Source: an uncultured Gemmata sp. (GTDB taxonomy: Bacteria > Planctomycetota > Planctomycetia > Gemmatales > Gemmataceae). From it: a stretch of DNA of 64,000 bases. The stretch is taken from assembly GCA_937924775.1 (NCBI GenBank), contig CALDUT010000001.1, forward strand, positions 620,001 through 684,000. Reading direction: 5' to 3'. Each line of letters begins with the position of its first letter. Positions within the stretch are counted from its first letter, which is position 1. This document shows positions 45,314 through 54,593 of the stretch, piece after piece. Both the position numbers and the translations under genes were made by a program. Under the pieces are notes generated by a model. That model ran no database searches and was not told where the DNA came from. It worked only from the letters and a program-made list of their open reading frames with translations.

Positions 45314-45807
45314 CGACCACAATGCCCGCTACCGCCGATCGGCCGCCCTCGACCATGCGACAGATCGAAGGCTATCCCTTGTGGATCAGTACCCAACGCG
45401 AGGCCCGTGATCTGGCAGCCGTGGTGGCTGCGGGCATTGCAGCGGTGGTCGATCTGGCTCGCCAGAGCGAACCGGTGCTCCCACCGCGGGAATTGGTCTA
45501 CCTCCGCTTTCCCCTGGTCGATAGCGGCGACAATCCCCCGTGGGAATTGTGTGCCGCGATCCAAGCCGTCACAGGCCTAGTCCGGCTTGGTGTTCCCACC
45601 CTGGTGGCCTGCGATGGCGGCCTGAGCCGAGCGCTGGTGATCGCCTCGGCGGCCACCTGGTTCCAGACGCCTCTCAAGACTTCGCTGGATGAAGTCTTGG
45701 CAAAATGCGCCGCCGGCGGTCCCTGCGATGTCCCACCCCGGTTGTGGACGGACGTCAAACGCTTTGTCTTCGGCTGTGCCGAAGCCCGCTACGGCCACCG
45801 GGAATGA
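45310..45807 (+). CDS. Protein tyrosine/dual-specificity phosphatase-like protein
   Basis: 165 residues. A CX5R loop (ACDGGLSR, Cys101 and Arg107) matches the PTP/DSP phosphate-binding loop, though the usual His before Cys is Ala, and a possible general acid Asp lies in DSGDNPP. Residues 45-65 (AAVVDLARQSEPVLPPRELVYLR) resemble the DSP core. Start at GTG 45310, overlapping the SDR stop, because the upstream frame has no site. Probably a phosphatase or a phospho-binding relative; activity is inference. Confidence 0.6.
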   Translation: MTTTMPATADRPPSTMRQIEGYPLWISTQREARDLAAVVAAGIAAVVDLARQSEPVLPPRELVYLRFPLVDSGDNPPWELCAAIQAVTGLVRLGVPTLVACDGGLSRALVIASAATWFQTPLKTSLDEVLAKCAAGGPCDVPPRLWTDVKRFVFGCAEARYGHRE

Positions 45808-45864
45808 CGGGCCCATGGAACGCGGCGGCCCCCAAGCGACCCGAACTTCAGCGAGGATGGATGG

Positions 45865-47889
45865 ATGTGTGGAATTGCGGGGATGATCGACTTCCGTGGG
45901 CAACGCCCGGCACCCCCCGGTGTCGTGCGGGCCATGGCCGATGCCATCCTCCACCGCGGCCCCGATGAAGACGGCTACCTCGAACGCCCCGGCTTGCATC
46001 TGGCTCACCGCCGACTCTCCATCGTCGGTCTCTACGACGGGCGGCAACCCCTCAGTAACGAAGATCAAACGGTCTGGACGGTCTTCAACGGGGAATTCTT
46101 CGACTACAAAACCCAGCGGGCCGCCCTCGAAGCCCGGGGGCATATCTTCCGCACCCACACCGACACGGAATTGCTTCCCCACCTGTGGGAAGACCACGGC
46201 CCGCAGTTGTTGCAACACCTCAAAGGGCAATTCGCCTTCTGCCTTTGGGACAGCCGCACCCATGAAGTCCTCCTGGCTCGCGATCGGTCCGGTATCTGCC
46301 CGCTTTTCTACACCGTCGTGCGCTACGACGACTCGGACTGGCTGCTGTTTGCCTCCGAGATGAAGGCCCTGTTCGCCTCTGGTCTGGTCCAACGCCGGGC
46401 CGATTTTCAAGGCCTCAACCACATTTTCACCTTCATGGCCATGCCCGGGCCAACCACGGTTTTCCAGAACATCCGCTGTCTGATTCCCGGCCGGTATTTG
46501 CACTTCCGGCTCGGATCGACGCTGCCGGAACTCGCCACCACCCCCAAAATCTACTGGCAGATCAGCTACCCCGACGCCGGGCATGAAGACTATGGGGCCG
46601 ATGAAGCCAAAACCATCGACGGTTTCGAACGGGTTCTCTTCCAGGCGGTGCAACGCCGAGTGTGGGCCGATGTGCCGGTGGTGTCCTATCTGTCGGGGGG
46701 AGTTGATTCGAGCCTGGTGGTCGCTATGGCCAACAAGGTGATGGGCCGCCCCATCCCGACTTTCACCATTTCCGTGACCGATCAGCGGCTCAACGAGAAA
46801 TCCGAGGCTCTGTTTGTGGCCCAGCACCTGGGCTGTGATCCGGTCGTGGTCGAATGCGGGCACGAGCAACTGCGCCGCCGCTACCCGGAATTGATTGCGG
46901 CCGCGGAGTTCCCCGTCATTGACACGTCCTGTCTGGGGTTGCTCGATTTGGCCCGGGCCGTTCACGACCACAACTACAAAGTCGCCCTCACCGGAGAAGG
47001 GGCCGACGAGTGGCTGGCGGGCTATTCGTGGTTCAAAATTCGTAAACTCATCGGTTGGATGGACCAAATCCCCCGTTTGCCGCTGGGCTATGCCGTCCGC
47101 GCGCTGTTTCTGCGCCTGACCGGCTCGCCGCGGTTTTCTCTGGAAGCCTACCGGGATACCCTGCAGACGATGGGCGGGGCGGGCAACGGCTGGTTCGACA
47201 TGTACGGCCTGATCAGCACCAACAAATTGCGTTTCTTCACCGGAGAGGCCCGGGAACAGATTCTCGCTCGCTCCGCCTTCGACGACCTGGAGATTCACCC
47301 CGATCTGAACCGCTGGCATCCCTTCCATCGCGCGTTGTATTTTGGGGCCCGCATCATGCTGCCGGGGCATCTGCTCGCCTCCAAGGGCGACCGCGTGGCT
47401 ATGCATTCGTCCGTCGAAACCCGCTACGCCTTCCTCGATGAAGACGTTATTGCCTACATGGCGCAGCTCCACCCGCGTTGGAAGCTCCGGGGCCTGACCC
47501 GCGACAAGTTCATCGAGCGCAAAGTCGCGGAGCGGTGGCTCCCACCGGCGGTGGCTTGGCGGCGGAAAATGATGTTCCGTGCCCCGATGGATACCTGGGC
47601 GAAAATCGGCGGTGGCCCGAATCTCCGCGGCGATTGGGTGGATCAAATTTTATCGGACGAGTCGATCCGCAAAGCCGGTTACTTTGACCCGCTCGCCGTG
47701 CACCAGGCCCGGCAGAAGCTAGCCCAACCCGGCCGCGGATTGGCTCGGCTGAGTCTCGAAATGGGGCTGACCGGTGTCTTGGCCACGCAAATCTGGCACC
47801 ATCTGTATGTGGATGGCTCGCTGTGCGATTTGCCGGCCGCCCTGCCCCGCGTCGCGGTCGAACCGCGGGCCGCCGCACCAATCGCCTGA
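45865..47889 (+). CDS. asnB: Glutamine-hydrolysing asparagine synthase
   Basis: 674 residues. The N-terminal amidase starts MCGIAG (Cys2 nucleophile after Met removal) and continues with HRGPDEDGY, NGEFFDY and DGTELL-type residues (HTDTELLPHLW). The synthetase domain has the PP-loop SGGVDSS near residue 277. A GEGADEWLAG motif confirms the AsnB class. GAGGATGG precedes the ATG. It is larger than standard AsnB (about 550-620) because of internal and C-terminal extensions, as in AsnB-like enzymes of secondary or surface-polysaccharide gene clusters. Its position in the eight-gene run suggests amidation of a product rather than only free asparagine. Confidence 0.9.
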   Translation: MCGIAGMIDFRGQRPAPPGVVRAMADAILHRGPDEDGYLERPGLHLAHRRLSIVGLYDGRQPLSNEDQTVWTVFNGEFFDYKTQRAALEARGHIFRTHTDTELLPHLWEDHGPQLLQHLKGQFAFCLWDSRTHEVLLARDRSGICPLFYTVVRYDDSDWLLFASEMKALFASGLVQRRADFQGLNHIFTFMAMPGPTTVFQNIRCLIPGRYLHFRLGSTLPELATTPKIYWQISYPDAGHEDYGADEAKTIDGFERVLFQAVQRRVWADVPVVSYLSGGVDSSLVVAMANKVMGRPIPTFTISVTDQRLNEKSEALFVAQHLGCDPVVVECGHEQLRRRYPELIAAAEFPVIDTSCLGLLDLARAVHDHNYKVALTGEGADEWLAGYSWFKIRKLIGWMDQIPRLPLGYAVRALFLRLTGSPRFSLEAYRDTLQTMGGAGNGWFDMYGLISTNKLRFFTGEAREQILARSAFDDLEIHPDLNRWHPFHRALYFGARIMLPGHLLASKGDRVAMHSSVETRYAFLDEDVIAYMAQLHPRWKLRGLTRDKFIERKVAERWLPPAVAWRRKMMFRAPMDTWAKIGGGPNLRGDWVDQILSDESIRKAGYFDPLAVHQARQKLAQPGRGLARLSLEMGLTGVLATQIWHHLYVDGSLCDLPAALPRVAVEPRAAAPIA

Positions 47890-47983
47890 GGGAAGAGGTC
47901 CGAGGGGGCCAAGCCGCTGCGGCCAGGCCGCAAGGCGGGAAACGACGAGAAGGGATACGACCTGCTAGCAAGCGAGTATTGGC

Positions 47984-49114
47984 ATGAGCATTGCCCTGCA
48001 AACCCTCTGGCACGAACGCTCCCGTTACGCCGCGGGTGTTTTGGCCGTGGCGTTCTCGGCCGTGCTGATCGCGTTACAGTGCGGGTTATTGCTGGGGCTT
48101 TTCAAAATCACCTCGATCCCGATCGATCACACCACCGCGGACCTGTGGATCGGCTCTACGAAAGTGCAAAGCGTCGATCTCGGAAAGCCGATCCCGATGT
48201 CCTATTTGAGCCGCATCAGCGGCATCGCCGGGGTCACGAGTGTGGAGTTGTATATTGCCAACTTTGCCAACTTCGCCAAACCTTCGGGGGGTACCGAACT
48301 GTGCTTCATCCTTGGCAGCAACACCGATCGGGGGGCCGCAGGGGCGGCCACGGTGCTGTCGCCAGAGCAGCTCGACGCTCTCACCATGCCCTACAGCATC
48401 ATCGTGGATGAATCGGACCTCAAACGCCTGGGCTTCCTCGATAACCCCGATGGCAAAGTCAAAATCAACGGCAAGGAAGTGAAACTCGTTGGCACGGTGA
48501 AGGGTTTGAAAAGCCTCGCGGCCCCGTGGGTGTTCTGCTCGCTCTACACCGCCCGGCAACTGTTGAATCTGATTGTGCCCTCCGATCATGTGACGTATCT
48601 GTTGGCCCGGTGCGAGTCGCCCGAACGGGCCAAGGCCATCGCCGCGGAACTGCGTGACAAATACGGTTCCGACATGGGCACCTACACCGCGGCGGAATTC
48701 TCCTACAACAGTCGCGAATACTGGTTGCTGCGGACCAAAGCCGGCATTGCCATCGGTTATGCGGCCTTATTGGGGCTTCTGGTCGGGGCCGTCATCACCG
48801 CGCAAACGCTTTACTCCGCGACCATTGCCAATGCCAAGGAGTTCGCCATCCTGCTGGCGCTGGGTATTCCCCGTTGGCGGATCTCCTCGATGGTGATGAT
48901 GCAATCCTTCTGGGTGGGCGTCATCGGGGTGGCGTTGGCGTATCCGACGTGCCTGGCGTTGCGGTCCGGCGCCGCCCAAGTCGGTGCGGATGTCGATTTG
49001 CGCTGGGAAGTGCTGGTGGGCACCGCGGCGGTGACCATCAGCATGGCGTTGATTTCCGGCTTGTTCGCCCTCCGCAGCGTGCGGACCATTGAGCCGATGT
49101 CGCTGTTACGCTGA
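47984..49114 (+). CDS. ABC transporter permease, DevC/FtsX type
   Basis: 376 residues. Four predicted TM segments: one near 20-42, and three in the C-terminal region (about 255-280, 300-325, 340-365), with a large extracytoplasmic domain of about 200 residues between the first and second. The C-terminus is the FtsX core (AKEFAILLALGIPRWRISSM). This is the MacB/DevC type of exporter, which couples with an ATPase (49254) and an adaptor (50076), both downstream. The gene follows asnB by 94 bases. Confidence 0.85.
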   Translation: MSIALQTLWHERSRYAAGVLAVAFSAVLIALQCGLLLGLFKITSIPIDHTTADLWIGSTKVQSVDLGKPIPMSYLSRISGIAGVTSVELYIANFANFAKPSGGTELCFILGSNTDRGAAGAATVLSPEQLDALTMPYSIIVDESDLKRLGFLDNPDGKVKINGKEVKLVGTVKGLKSLAAPWVFCSLYTARQLLNLIVPSDHVTYLLARCESPERAKAIAAELRDKYGSDMGTYTAAEFSYNSREYWLLRTKAGIAIGYAALLGLLVGAVITAQTLYSATIANAKEFAILLALGIPRWRISSMVMMQSFWVGVIGVALAYPTCLALRSGAAQVGADVDLRWEVLVGTAAVTISMALISGLFALRSVRTIEPMSLLR

Positions 49115-49253
49115 GGCGGCATTTCCTAGGAAGCAGCCAAGCCCCGCCGACGCTGGTGAAAACGCGGGAGAAACCGAGCAGGGGGCCAGATATTCTGTTC
49201 ACGGGAGGCCATCGAGGGCCCCCGAGGCGTGAGTGGGTGCAGGCGGAAACGTC

Positions 49254-49988
49254 ATGATTCCATGGGCCGGCAGTTCGTCGTCACCGAGTTTGCAGGGGGT
49301 GAACCTGGTGCGCACCTACGGCGATGGTACCGCCCGTCGGGCCGCCCTGCAACAAGTGACCCTCAACCTCTATCCCGGTCAGTTGGTGTTGCTGATGGGG
49401 CCATCCGGCAGCGGAAAATCCACACTGTTGGCAATTCTGTCCGGCTTGTTGGAACCGGACAGCGGCCAGGTTCTCGCCGCCGACAAAGGCCAGCTCCTGG
49501 ATGTGTGGCGATTGAGCGCCAAACAGCGGGAACAATTCCGCCGCAAACACACCGGCTTCATCTTCCAAGGATACAACCTGTTCCCGGCTCTGACCGCCCG
49601 GCAACAGTTGGAATTGGTGCTGATGTGGGGGGAAAACGTCAGCCGCAGCGAAGCCCGCCGCCGGGCTGACGAAATGCTCGACCGGCTCGGCTTGCTCCCC
49701 AACCGGCACAAGAAACCTGCGCAACTGTCCGGCGGCGAGAAACAGCGGGTCGCCATCGGCCGGGCCTTAGTGAAAAATCCGACATTCATGTTCGCCGATG
49801 AACCGACCAGCGCCCTCGATTGGGAAAATGGCCAAAAAGTGATCGAACTTCTCCGCGATGCCGCCCACCAACGCGGTGCCGCGGTACTGTGTGTGTCTCA
49901 TGACCACCGGATTCTGCCGTTTGTCGATGTGTATTACCACCTCGACGATGGCCGACTTGAACAACGACCGCTGCCCGTTGGACCCTAG
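49254..49988 (+). CDS. ABC transporter ATP-binding protein, DevA type
   Basis: 244 residues. Walker A GPSGSGKST, Q-loop near FQGYNLFPA, signature LSGGEKQRVAIGRA and Walker B MFADEPTSALDW (Glu catalytic) are in order; H-loop in SHDHR. Start at ATG 49254; a GTG 21 bases upstream is possible. Belongs with the DevC-like permease and the adaptor as a tripartite exporter of the LolD/MacB/DevA class, which exports lipids, peptides or lipoproteins. Confidence 0.92.
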   Translation: MIPWAGSSSSPSLQGVNLVRTYGDGTARRAALQQVTLNLYPGQLVLLMGPSGSGKSTLLAILSGLLEPDSGQVLAADKGQLLDVWRLSAKQREQFRRKHTGFIFQGYNLFPALTARQQLELVLMWGENVSRSEARRRADEMLDRLGLLPNRHKKPAQLSGGEKQRVAIGRALVKNPTFMFADEPTSALDWENGQKVIELLRDAAHQRGAAVLCVSHDHRILPFVDVYYHLDDGRLEQRPLPVGP

Positions 49989-50075
49989 TGAACCCCCGGT
50001 TGGCGCGGGGCCTTCCGCCACAAGGACGTTTGCCGGCGGCCCCCACGCCATCCCCCTCCCGAGGAGGACTTACCG

Positions 50076-51188
50076 ATGTTTCGCACGATGCGACCGATCC
50101 TCATCGTGTGCGGTCTCGCACTTTTGATTGGCAGCATACTCGGTGCTCGCGCGCTGACCTCCGACGGGGAGAGTCTGAAACCCGCACTGGATATTCCCCC
50201 CACCAAAACCGGTCTGCACGTTCTGGGCACCGTCGATACCGACCCACCGCCGGTCTCGGTTGGCCTGCCCCCGGTCCTGCAATCCGGCACAATCGCGGCT
50301 GTTCACGTCAAGGATGGGGATTTTGTCGCGGTGGATCAGGCCCTCTATGAATTCGATGCCACGATTCAGAAACGCGATGTCGAACGAGCCGAACATGCCG
50401 TGGCCTACGCGAAAACCAAAGTCGAAGAGGCCAAAGAACTTGAAAAGCAACACCAATTGAGCATCGAACATGCGGAACAAGCCCTGAAAGCCGCGCGCGG
50501 CAAACTCGAACTGGCGAGTGCGTATTACAACTTCGTCGATAAGAAACTCGAAGAGAGCTACAAAGCGGATCGTCACCCCCCAGACACCTGGCCGGAACGC
50601 AAGAAAAGCAGCCTCGAGTTGTACAAAGCCAACGTCGATTATGTCATTGCCAAAAATGAGTGCGAACTGGCCGAGTTGAAACTCAAACAACTCCAGACGG
50701 TCAACCCGCGAGTGAAGGTGGACGAAGCCGAAGCCGCGGTGCGGCAGGCGGAAGCCGAACTCCAGAAAGCCAAATCGGCTATGGAGTTGTGCGTCGTGCG
50801 GGCCAAATACGCCGGGACGGTGGAGCGGGTCACCATCCGCCCCGGGGCCACGCTCGGGATCAGTACCCGCGAGCCGGCCATGTGGATTATCCCCGCCGGC
50901 TCCCGCGTGGTCCGGGCCGAAGTGGAAGCGGAATTCGCCCACCGCGTCAGTGAGCAGCTCAAGGGTAAGGAAGTCGAAATCTACGATCACACCAACCCCA
51001 CGCTCACCTACAAAGGCACCGTCCGCCGTATCAGCGATAGCTTCCTGCTCAAACGCGGCAGTGCCGAGAATTTTTTGGGCGGCGATACTCGGGTGATCGA
51101 GGTGGTGATCGAAGTCACTGATCCGGCCCCCCAAGGTCGCCCGCCACTGCGGGTCGGCCAGCGGGTGCGCGTCAATTTGGGGACGTGA
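50076..51188 (+). CDS. HlyD/DevB-type membrane-fusion adaptor
   Basis: 370 residues. An N-terminal anchor at 8-25 (LIVCGLALLIGSILGARA), a barrel-sandwich lipoyl half (SGTIAAVHVKDGDFVAVDQALYEFD), a long coiled-coil hairpin (about 105-240, charged heptads), and the second half-motif (GTVERVTIRPGATLGIS). Periplasmic adaptor that links an inner membrane ABC exporter with an outer channel. GAGGAGGACTTACCG precedes the ATG. No TolC-like gene adjacent. Downstream hpnD follows after 25 bases. Confidence 0.88.
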   Translation: MFRTMRPILIVCGLALLIGSILGARALTSDGESLKPALDIPPTKTGLHVLGTVDTDPPPVSVGLPPVLQSGTIAAVHVKDGDFVAVDQALYEFDATIQKRDVERAEHAVAYAKTKVEEAKELEKQHQLSIEHAEQALKAARGKLELASAYYNFVDKKLEESYKADRHPPDTWPERKKSSLELYKANVDYVIAKNECELAELKLKQLQTVNPRVKVDEAEAAVRQAEAELQKAKSAMELCVVRAKYAGTVERVTIRPGATLGISTREPAMWIIPAGSRVVRAEVEAEFAHRVSEQLKGKEVEIYDHTNPTLTYKGTVRRISDSFLLKRGSAENFLGGDTRVIEVVIEVTDPAPQGRPPLRVGQRVRVNLGT

Positions 51189-51213
51189 TGGCCGCAATCA
51201 TGAAGGCTTCAGA

Positions 51214-52149
51214 ATGACGGCTTTCTCCGCCGCACCCGTGGGGTTCGTGGATGGGCCGGCTGCCACCGTCAGGGCCAGCCGGATACGCCTTCGGCAATCC
51301 TTCGCCTATTGCCGGGCCATCACGGCGGCGGCCGGCAGTTCCTTCCCGCTGGCGTTCCGTTTGCTACCCGCGGCGAAACGCTCCGCCATGGAGGCTTTGT
51401 ACGCCTACATGCGGCTCAGCGATGACCTGGCCGACCAACCGGGCGAACTCGGCCAGCGGCCGCAGAAACTCGCCGCGTGGCGGGCAAGCCTGACGGCCGC
51501 CCTCGCCGGCGACTTCACCCATCCCATCCATCCGGCCCTGGTGGAAACTGTCCGTCGCTTTGCCATCCCGGCCCAGTATCTCTTCGACACCCTCGACGGC
51601 CTGGAAACCGATCTGGGCCCGGTGCGGATCGCGAACTTCCCAGAACTGTATCGCTACTGCTACCGGGTGGCTTCGGCTGTGGGCCTGGCCTGTATCCGCA
51701 TCTGGGAGGTACGGGCCGGAATTGCTCTCTCCCAGGCCGACCCGCCTGCGGAAGCCGCGGGAATCGCCTTTCAACTGACGAACATTCTCCGCGATTTGGG
51801 CGAAGACCTCGCCCGCGATCGGATTTACCTGCCCGCCGATGAACTGGCTCAGTTCACCTGTGGCCCGGAGCGATGGCACGACCCGGGTTCGCGCGACCAG
51901 TTTGAGGCTCTGATGCACTTTCAAGTGATGCGGGCTCGCGACTATTACCGCCGCAGCGAGGCCCTCGTTCCGCTGCTGACCGCCGATGGCCGGGCGATCT
52001 TTCATGTGATGGCCGGTGCCTATCGCCGCTTGCTCGACGAGATCGAACGCCGCCACTACGACGTATTCACGCACCGTGTGCGGCTACCGGCGTGGCGGAA
52101 GGCCACAGTGTACCTCGCAGGCTGTGGCGTCAAGTGGGGTCTGTGGTGA
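51214..52149 (+). CDS. hpnD: Squalene/phytoene synthase-family protein, HpnD-like
   Basis: 311 residues. Trans-prenyltransferase head-to-head fold: first aspartate-rich motif in YMRLSDDLAD, second motif in NILRDLGEDLARDRIYLP. By context with HpnE it is probably the presqualene diphosphate synthase HpnD (two farnesyl diphosphates to presqualene diphosphate); HpnC is a related paralogue, and phytoene synthase is an alternative. Bacterial squalene is made by HpnCDE; only D-like and E are here, hpnC must be elsewhere. Feeds hopanoids or sterols, which Gemmata-type planctomycetes are known to make. Confidence 0.82.
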   Translation: MTAFSAAPVGFVDGPAATVRASRIRLRQSFAYCRAITAAAGSSFPLAFRLLPAAKRSAMEALYAYMRLSDDLADQPGELGQRPQKLAAWRASLTAALAGDFTHPIHPALVETVRRFAIPAQYLFDTLDGLETDLGPVRIANFPELYRYCYRVASAVGLACIRIWEVRAGIALSQADPPAEAAGIAFQLTNILRDLGEDLARDRIYLPADELAQFTCGPERWHDPGSRDQFEALMHFQVMRARDYYRRSEALVPLLTADGRAIFHVMAGAYRRLLDEIERRHYDVFTHRVRLPAWRKATVYLAGCGVKWGLW

Positions 52150-52253
52150 GATGTCCTCTCAGTCCTGCGGGGGGGGAATCACCGCCGTCGTGGGTAACTG
52201 CAATAAAAAGTCCGGTCGTTGCCGAAGCGGAACAACTTCCCCACATCAACTGT

Positions 52254-53678
52254 ATGCAGGAATCGGTAGTCTCAGCCCATCCCTCGGTGGCGGTGATCGG
52301 CGGTGGGCTGGCCGGGATCGCCGCAGCCGTGGGGCTGGCCCAGCACGGTTATCGTGTCACGCTTGTGGAAGCCCGCCACCGCTTGGGGGGGCGGGCCAGC
52401 TCGTTTACCGACCCGGTTTCGGGGCAATGGGTCGATGCTTGCCAGCACGTCAGCATGGGATGCTGTACAAATTTTGCACATCTGCTGCGCACCCTGGGCC
52501 TGGATCACTTTCTGGCCCCACAACCGAAGTTGTACTTTCTCACCCCAGATCGGCGCGTGAGTGTGTTCCGCGCCGACCCATGGCCGGCCCCGCTGCATTT
52601 GGGCCGCGCTCTGTTGGGAGCCCACTATCTGACGGAAACTGACAAACTCCGGATCGTCTATGGGCTTCTGGCTTTGCTTCGGGCCAAGCCCGAAGCGGAT
52701 CCGCCGTTGTTGCCGTGGCTCGAAGCCCACTGGCAGAACCGCCGGACCATCGACCGCTTCTGGGCGATTGTGCTGACCAGTGCTTTGAATGAGACGATTG
52801 ATCGCATCGGTCTGAAGTATGCCCGCAAAGTCTTCCGCGACGGATTCCTACGCCATCGGGATGGTTTCGTGGTGCATGTTCCGACGGTACCTTTGGGCCG
52901 ACTTTATGGTGATGAACTGCGTGGCTGGCTGGCCGCGCATCAGGTCGAAGTCCGCGAAGGTATCGCCGTCAAACGCTTGCAGGTACAACTCCAAGATGCA
53001 CCGACCGCGACTACCGCTGACCCCTTATCCCGAAGCCGTTGGACCGTACACGCCGCGGAATTGCGTGATGGTACGAAATTGACTGCGGATTGGTACGTTC
53101 TTGCAGTACCGTTTGAACGGGTGGGCGACCTTGTGCCAGCGGAAGTGATGGAGCAGGAAGCCGCCTTCGCCCAGGTGCGGCATCTGTCGCCATCACCCAT
53201 CACGAGCGTTCACTTGTGGTTCGACCGGGCGGTGATGCAGCTACCCCACGCGGTCTTGATCGATTGTTGGGGGCAATGGGTCTTCAACCGAGGGGAAGTT
53301 GCACCGGGGGAGTTTTACGTGCAGGTGGTCGTGAGTGCGGCCCGGGAATTGCGCGGGGCCGGCCGCGCGGACATCCAGCGCCGCATTGTCGATGAACTGA
53401 CGCGGTTGTTCCCCCCGGTTGCGGCCGCGCGGCTAGTGCGAGCCAAAGTGGTGACCGAACACACGGCCACCTTCAGCGCCGTACCCGGTGTCGATCAGTG
53501 GCGGCCAGCGCAAGCCTCGCCGATCGCTAACCTGGCACTCGCGGGCGATTGGACCGCGACCGGTTGGCCGGCCACGATGGAAGGGGCCGTTCGCAGCGGT
53601 TATCTGGCCGCGGAAGCGATTCTGACGCGCAGCGGCCGGCCAGTGAAACTTCTGCAGCCGGAGTTGGGGGACAAGTAA
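52254..53678 (+). CDS. hpnE: Squalene-associated FAD-dependent desaturase, HpnE-like
   Basis: 474 residues. N-terminal FAD-binding VAVIGGGLAGIAAAVGLAQHG, then EARHRLGGRASSF and GQWVDACQHV, a stretch typical of HpnE, and the C-terminal FAD motif (LAGDWTATGWPATMEGAVRS). HpnE reduces hydroxysqualene to squalene. Start at ATG 52254 leaves about 105 bases after hpnD; the ribosome site is weak, and the upstream frame (to 52092) overlaps hpnD. Last gene of the eight-gene plus-strand run. Phytoene desaturase-like activity on another isoprenoid cannot be excluded. Confidence 0.85.
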   Translation: MQESVVSAHPSVAVIGGGLAGIAAAVGLAQHGYRVTLVEARHRLGGRASSFTDPVSGQWVDACQHVSMGCCTNFAHLLRTLGLDHFLAPQPKLYFLTPDRRVSVFRADPWPAPLHLGRALLGAHYLTETDKLRIVYGLLALLRAKPEADPPLLPWLEAHWQNRRTIDRFWAIVLTSALNETIDRIGLKYARKVFRDGFLRHRDGFVVHVPTVPLGRLYGDELRGWLAAHQVEVREGIAVKRLQVQLQDAPTATTADPLSRSRWTVHAAELRDGTKLTADWYVLAVPFERVGDLVPAEVMEQEAAFAQVRHLSPSPITSVHLWFDRAVMQLPHAVLIDCWGQWVFNRGEVAPGEFYVQVVVSAARELRGAGRADIQRRIVDELTRLFPPVAAARLVRAKVVTEHTATFSAVPGVDQWRPAQASPIANLALAGDWTATGWPATMEGAVRSGYLAAEAILTRSGRPVKLLQPELGDK

Positions 53679-53781
53679 CCCGCGATGGCCAAGGCGATGC
53701 GTCGCGCGTTTACCATCAGCACACGTTGGCCCGCCGAAGAATATCCTGACGTCAACACTGTGTCGCGAAACGCGAAGGACA

Positions 53782-53890
53782 TCTCATTCCCGCCAAGGTC
53801 GGAGTTATTATTTTTCCCGGCCCTGGCCCGCGAAAAACCCGCGGAAAGCGATAGTCTCATTCCCGCGAAGGTTGGCGTTATTATTTTCCC
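53782..53890. repeat. Direct repeat of about 37 bases, two copies 73 bases apart
   Basis: Copies at 53782-53818 and 53855-53890 share TCTCATTCCCGC, AAGGT, GG and GTTATTATTTT then CCC, differing at a few positions. It lies between hpnE and the convergent zinc-ribbon membrane protein gene. Not coding in any convincing frame. Confidence 0.6.
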
Positions 53891-53900
53891 TCTCGGAGTT

Positions 53901-54548
53901 TCAGATTCCAAAATGTTCGCGGCCTTCCTCCGAATTGAGCATCAATAGCCCCCACAATCCGGCCAGTGCCCCCGGGATGCAACAGCCATGCGCCAGATTC
54001 ACCGACGCAACCACACACGCCAACCGGGCCAGCGTGTAATAGCGGCGAAACGCAATCGCCAAGCCGCCCAGAAGCGTAATAACGCTGGCGACCAATGATA
54101 CCGGGATCAGCCAGCGGTGCAGCCGGGCGATTTGATCAGCGTCTTGCTCGTCCTGCTGGGCTTGTTGTTCTGGCGGCGTGGACTCGCCCAACCCGATTTT
54201 CCGCAAGTACGGCAATTGATCCTTCGCCCAGCCGTGCGCACCGCCGGGATGGGTAGACATGGCATAAATTGTCCAAACGTTCACTATTATACCCGCGACA
54301 CCGCAAACCAGCAAGCCGAAGGTGGGCAATAGCAGCATCACATCAGGTTTGTTGGGTCGCGGGGTGTTCACGGTCGAGGAGGGGTGAGAAATTAACTCGG
54401 CGGCAGTCAATTGCCCACCGACACGCACAGGGGCGCGGAACATCGCCTGACATTCCGGGCATTGTACTTGCGTACCCAACCAATCGACCGGTACCCGAAC
54501 TAGATGCCGACACGCGGGGCAAGCGATGACTTCAGTTTCCGAGGTCAT
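53901..54548 (-). CDS. Zinc-ribbon membrane protein
   Basis: 215 residues. A zinc ribbon at the N-terminus (Cys10, Cys13, Cys30, Cys33; CPACRHLVRVPV then CPECQAMFRAPV, MJ0042-like) is followed by a linker and three hydrophobic segments (about 72-95, 147-168, 178-205). Many planctomycete proteins combine such a ribbon with membrane helices. A stop lies at 53901. Divergent from the 54594 gene with only 45 bases between, so the promoters overlap. Function unknown. The broken gene at 26265-27039 has the same design. Confidence 0.75.
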   Translation of the reverse strand: MTSETEVIACPACRHLVRVPVDWLGTQVQCPECQAMFRAPVRVGGQLTAAELISHPSSTVNTPRPNKPDVMLLLPTFGLLVCGVAGIIVNVWTIYAMSTHPGGAHGWAKDQLPYLRKIGLGESTPPEQQAQQDEQDADQIARLHRWLIPVSLVASVITLLGGLAIAFRRYYTLARLACVVASVNLAHGCCIPGALAGLWGLLMLNSEEGREHFGI

Positions 54549-54593
54549 AAGAATGTTGTCCTGCAGCAGAAGCGAACCGAAAGGAGGCCGGGG

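Noticed and set aside
45577-47646. A 689-codon antisense frame within asnB
   Set aside because: Shadow of the asparagine synthase gene; no domain, no start signal.
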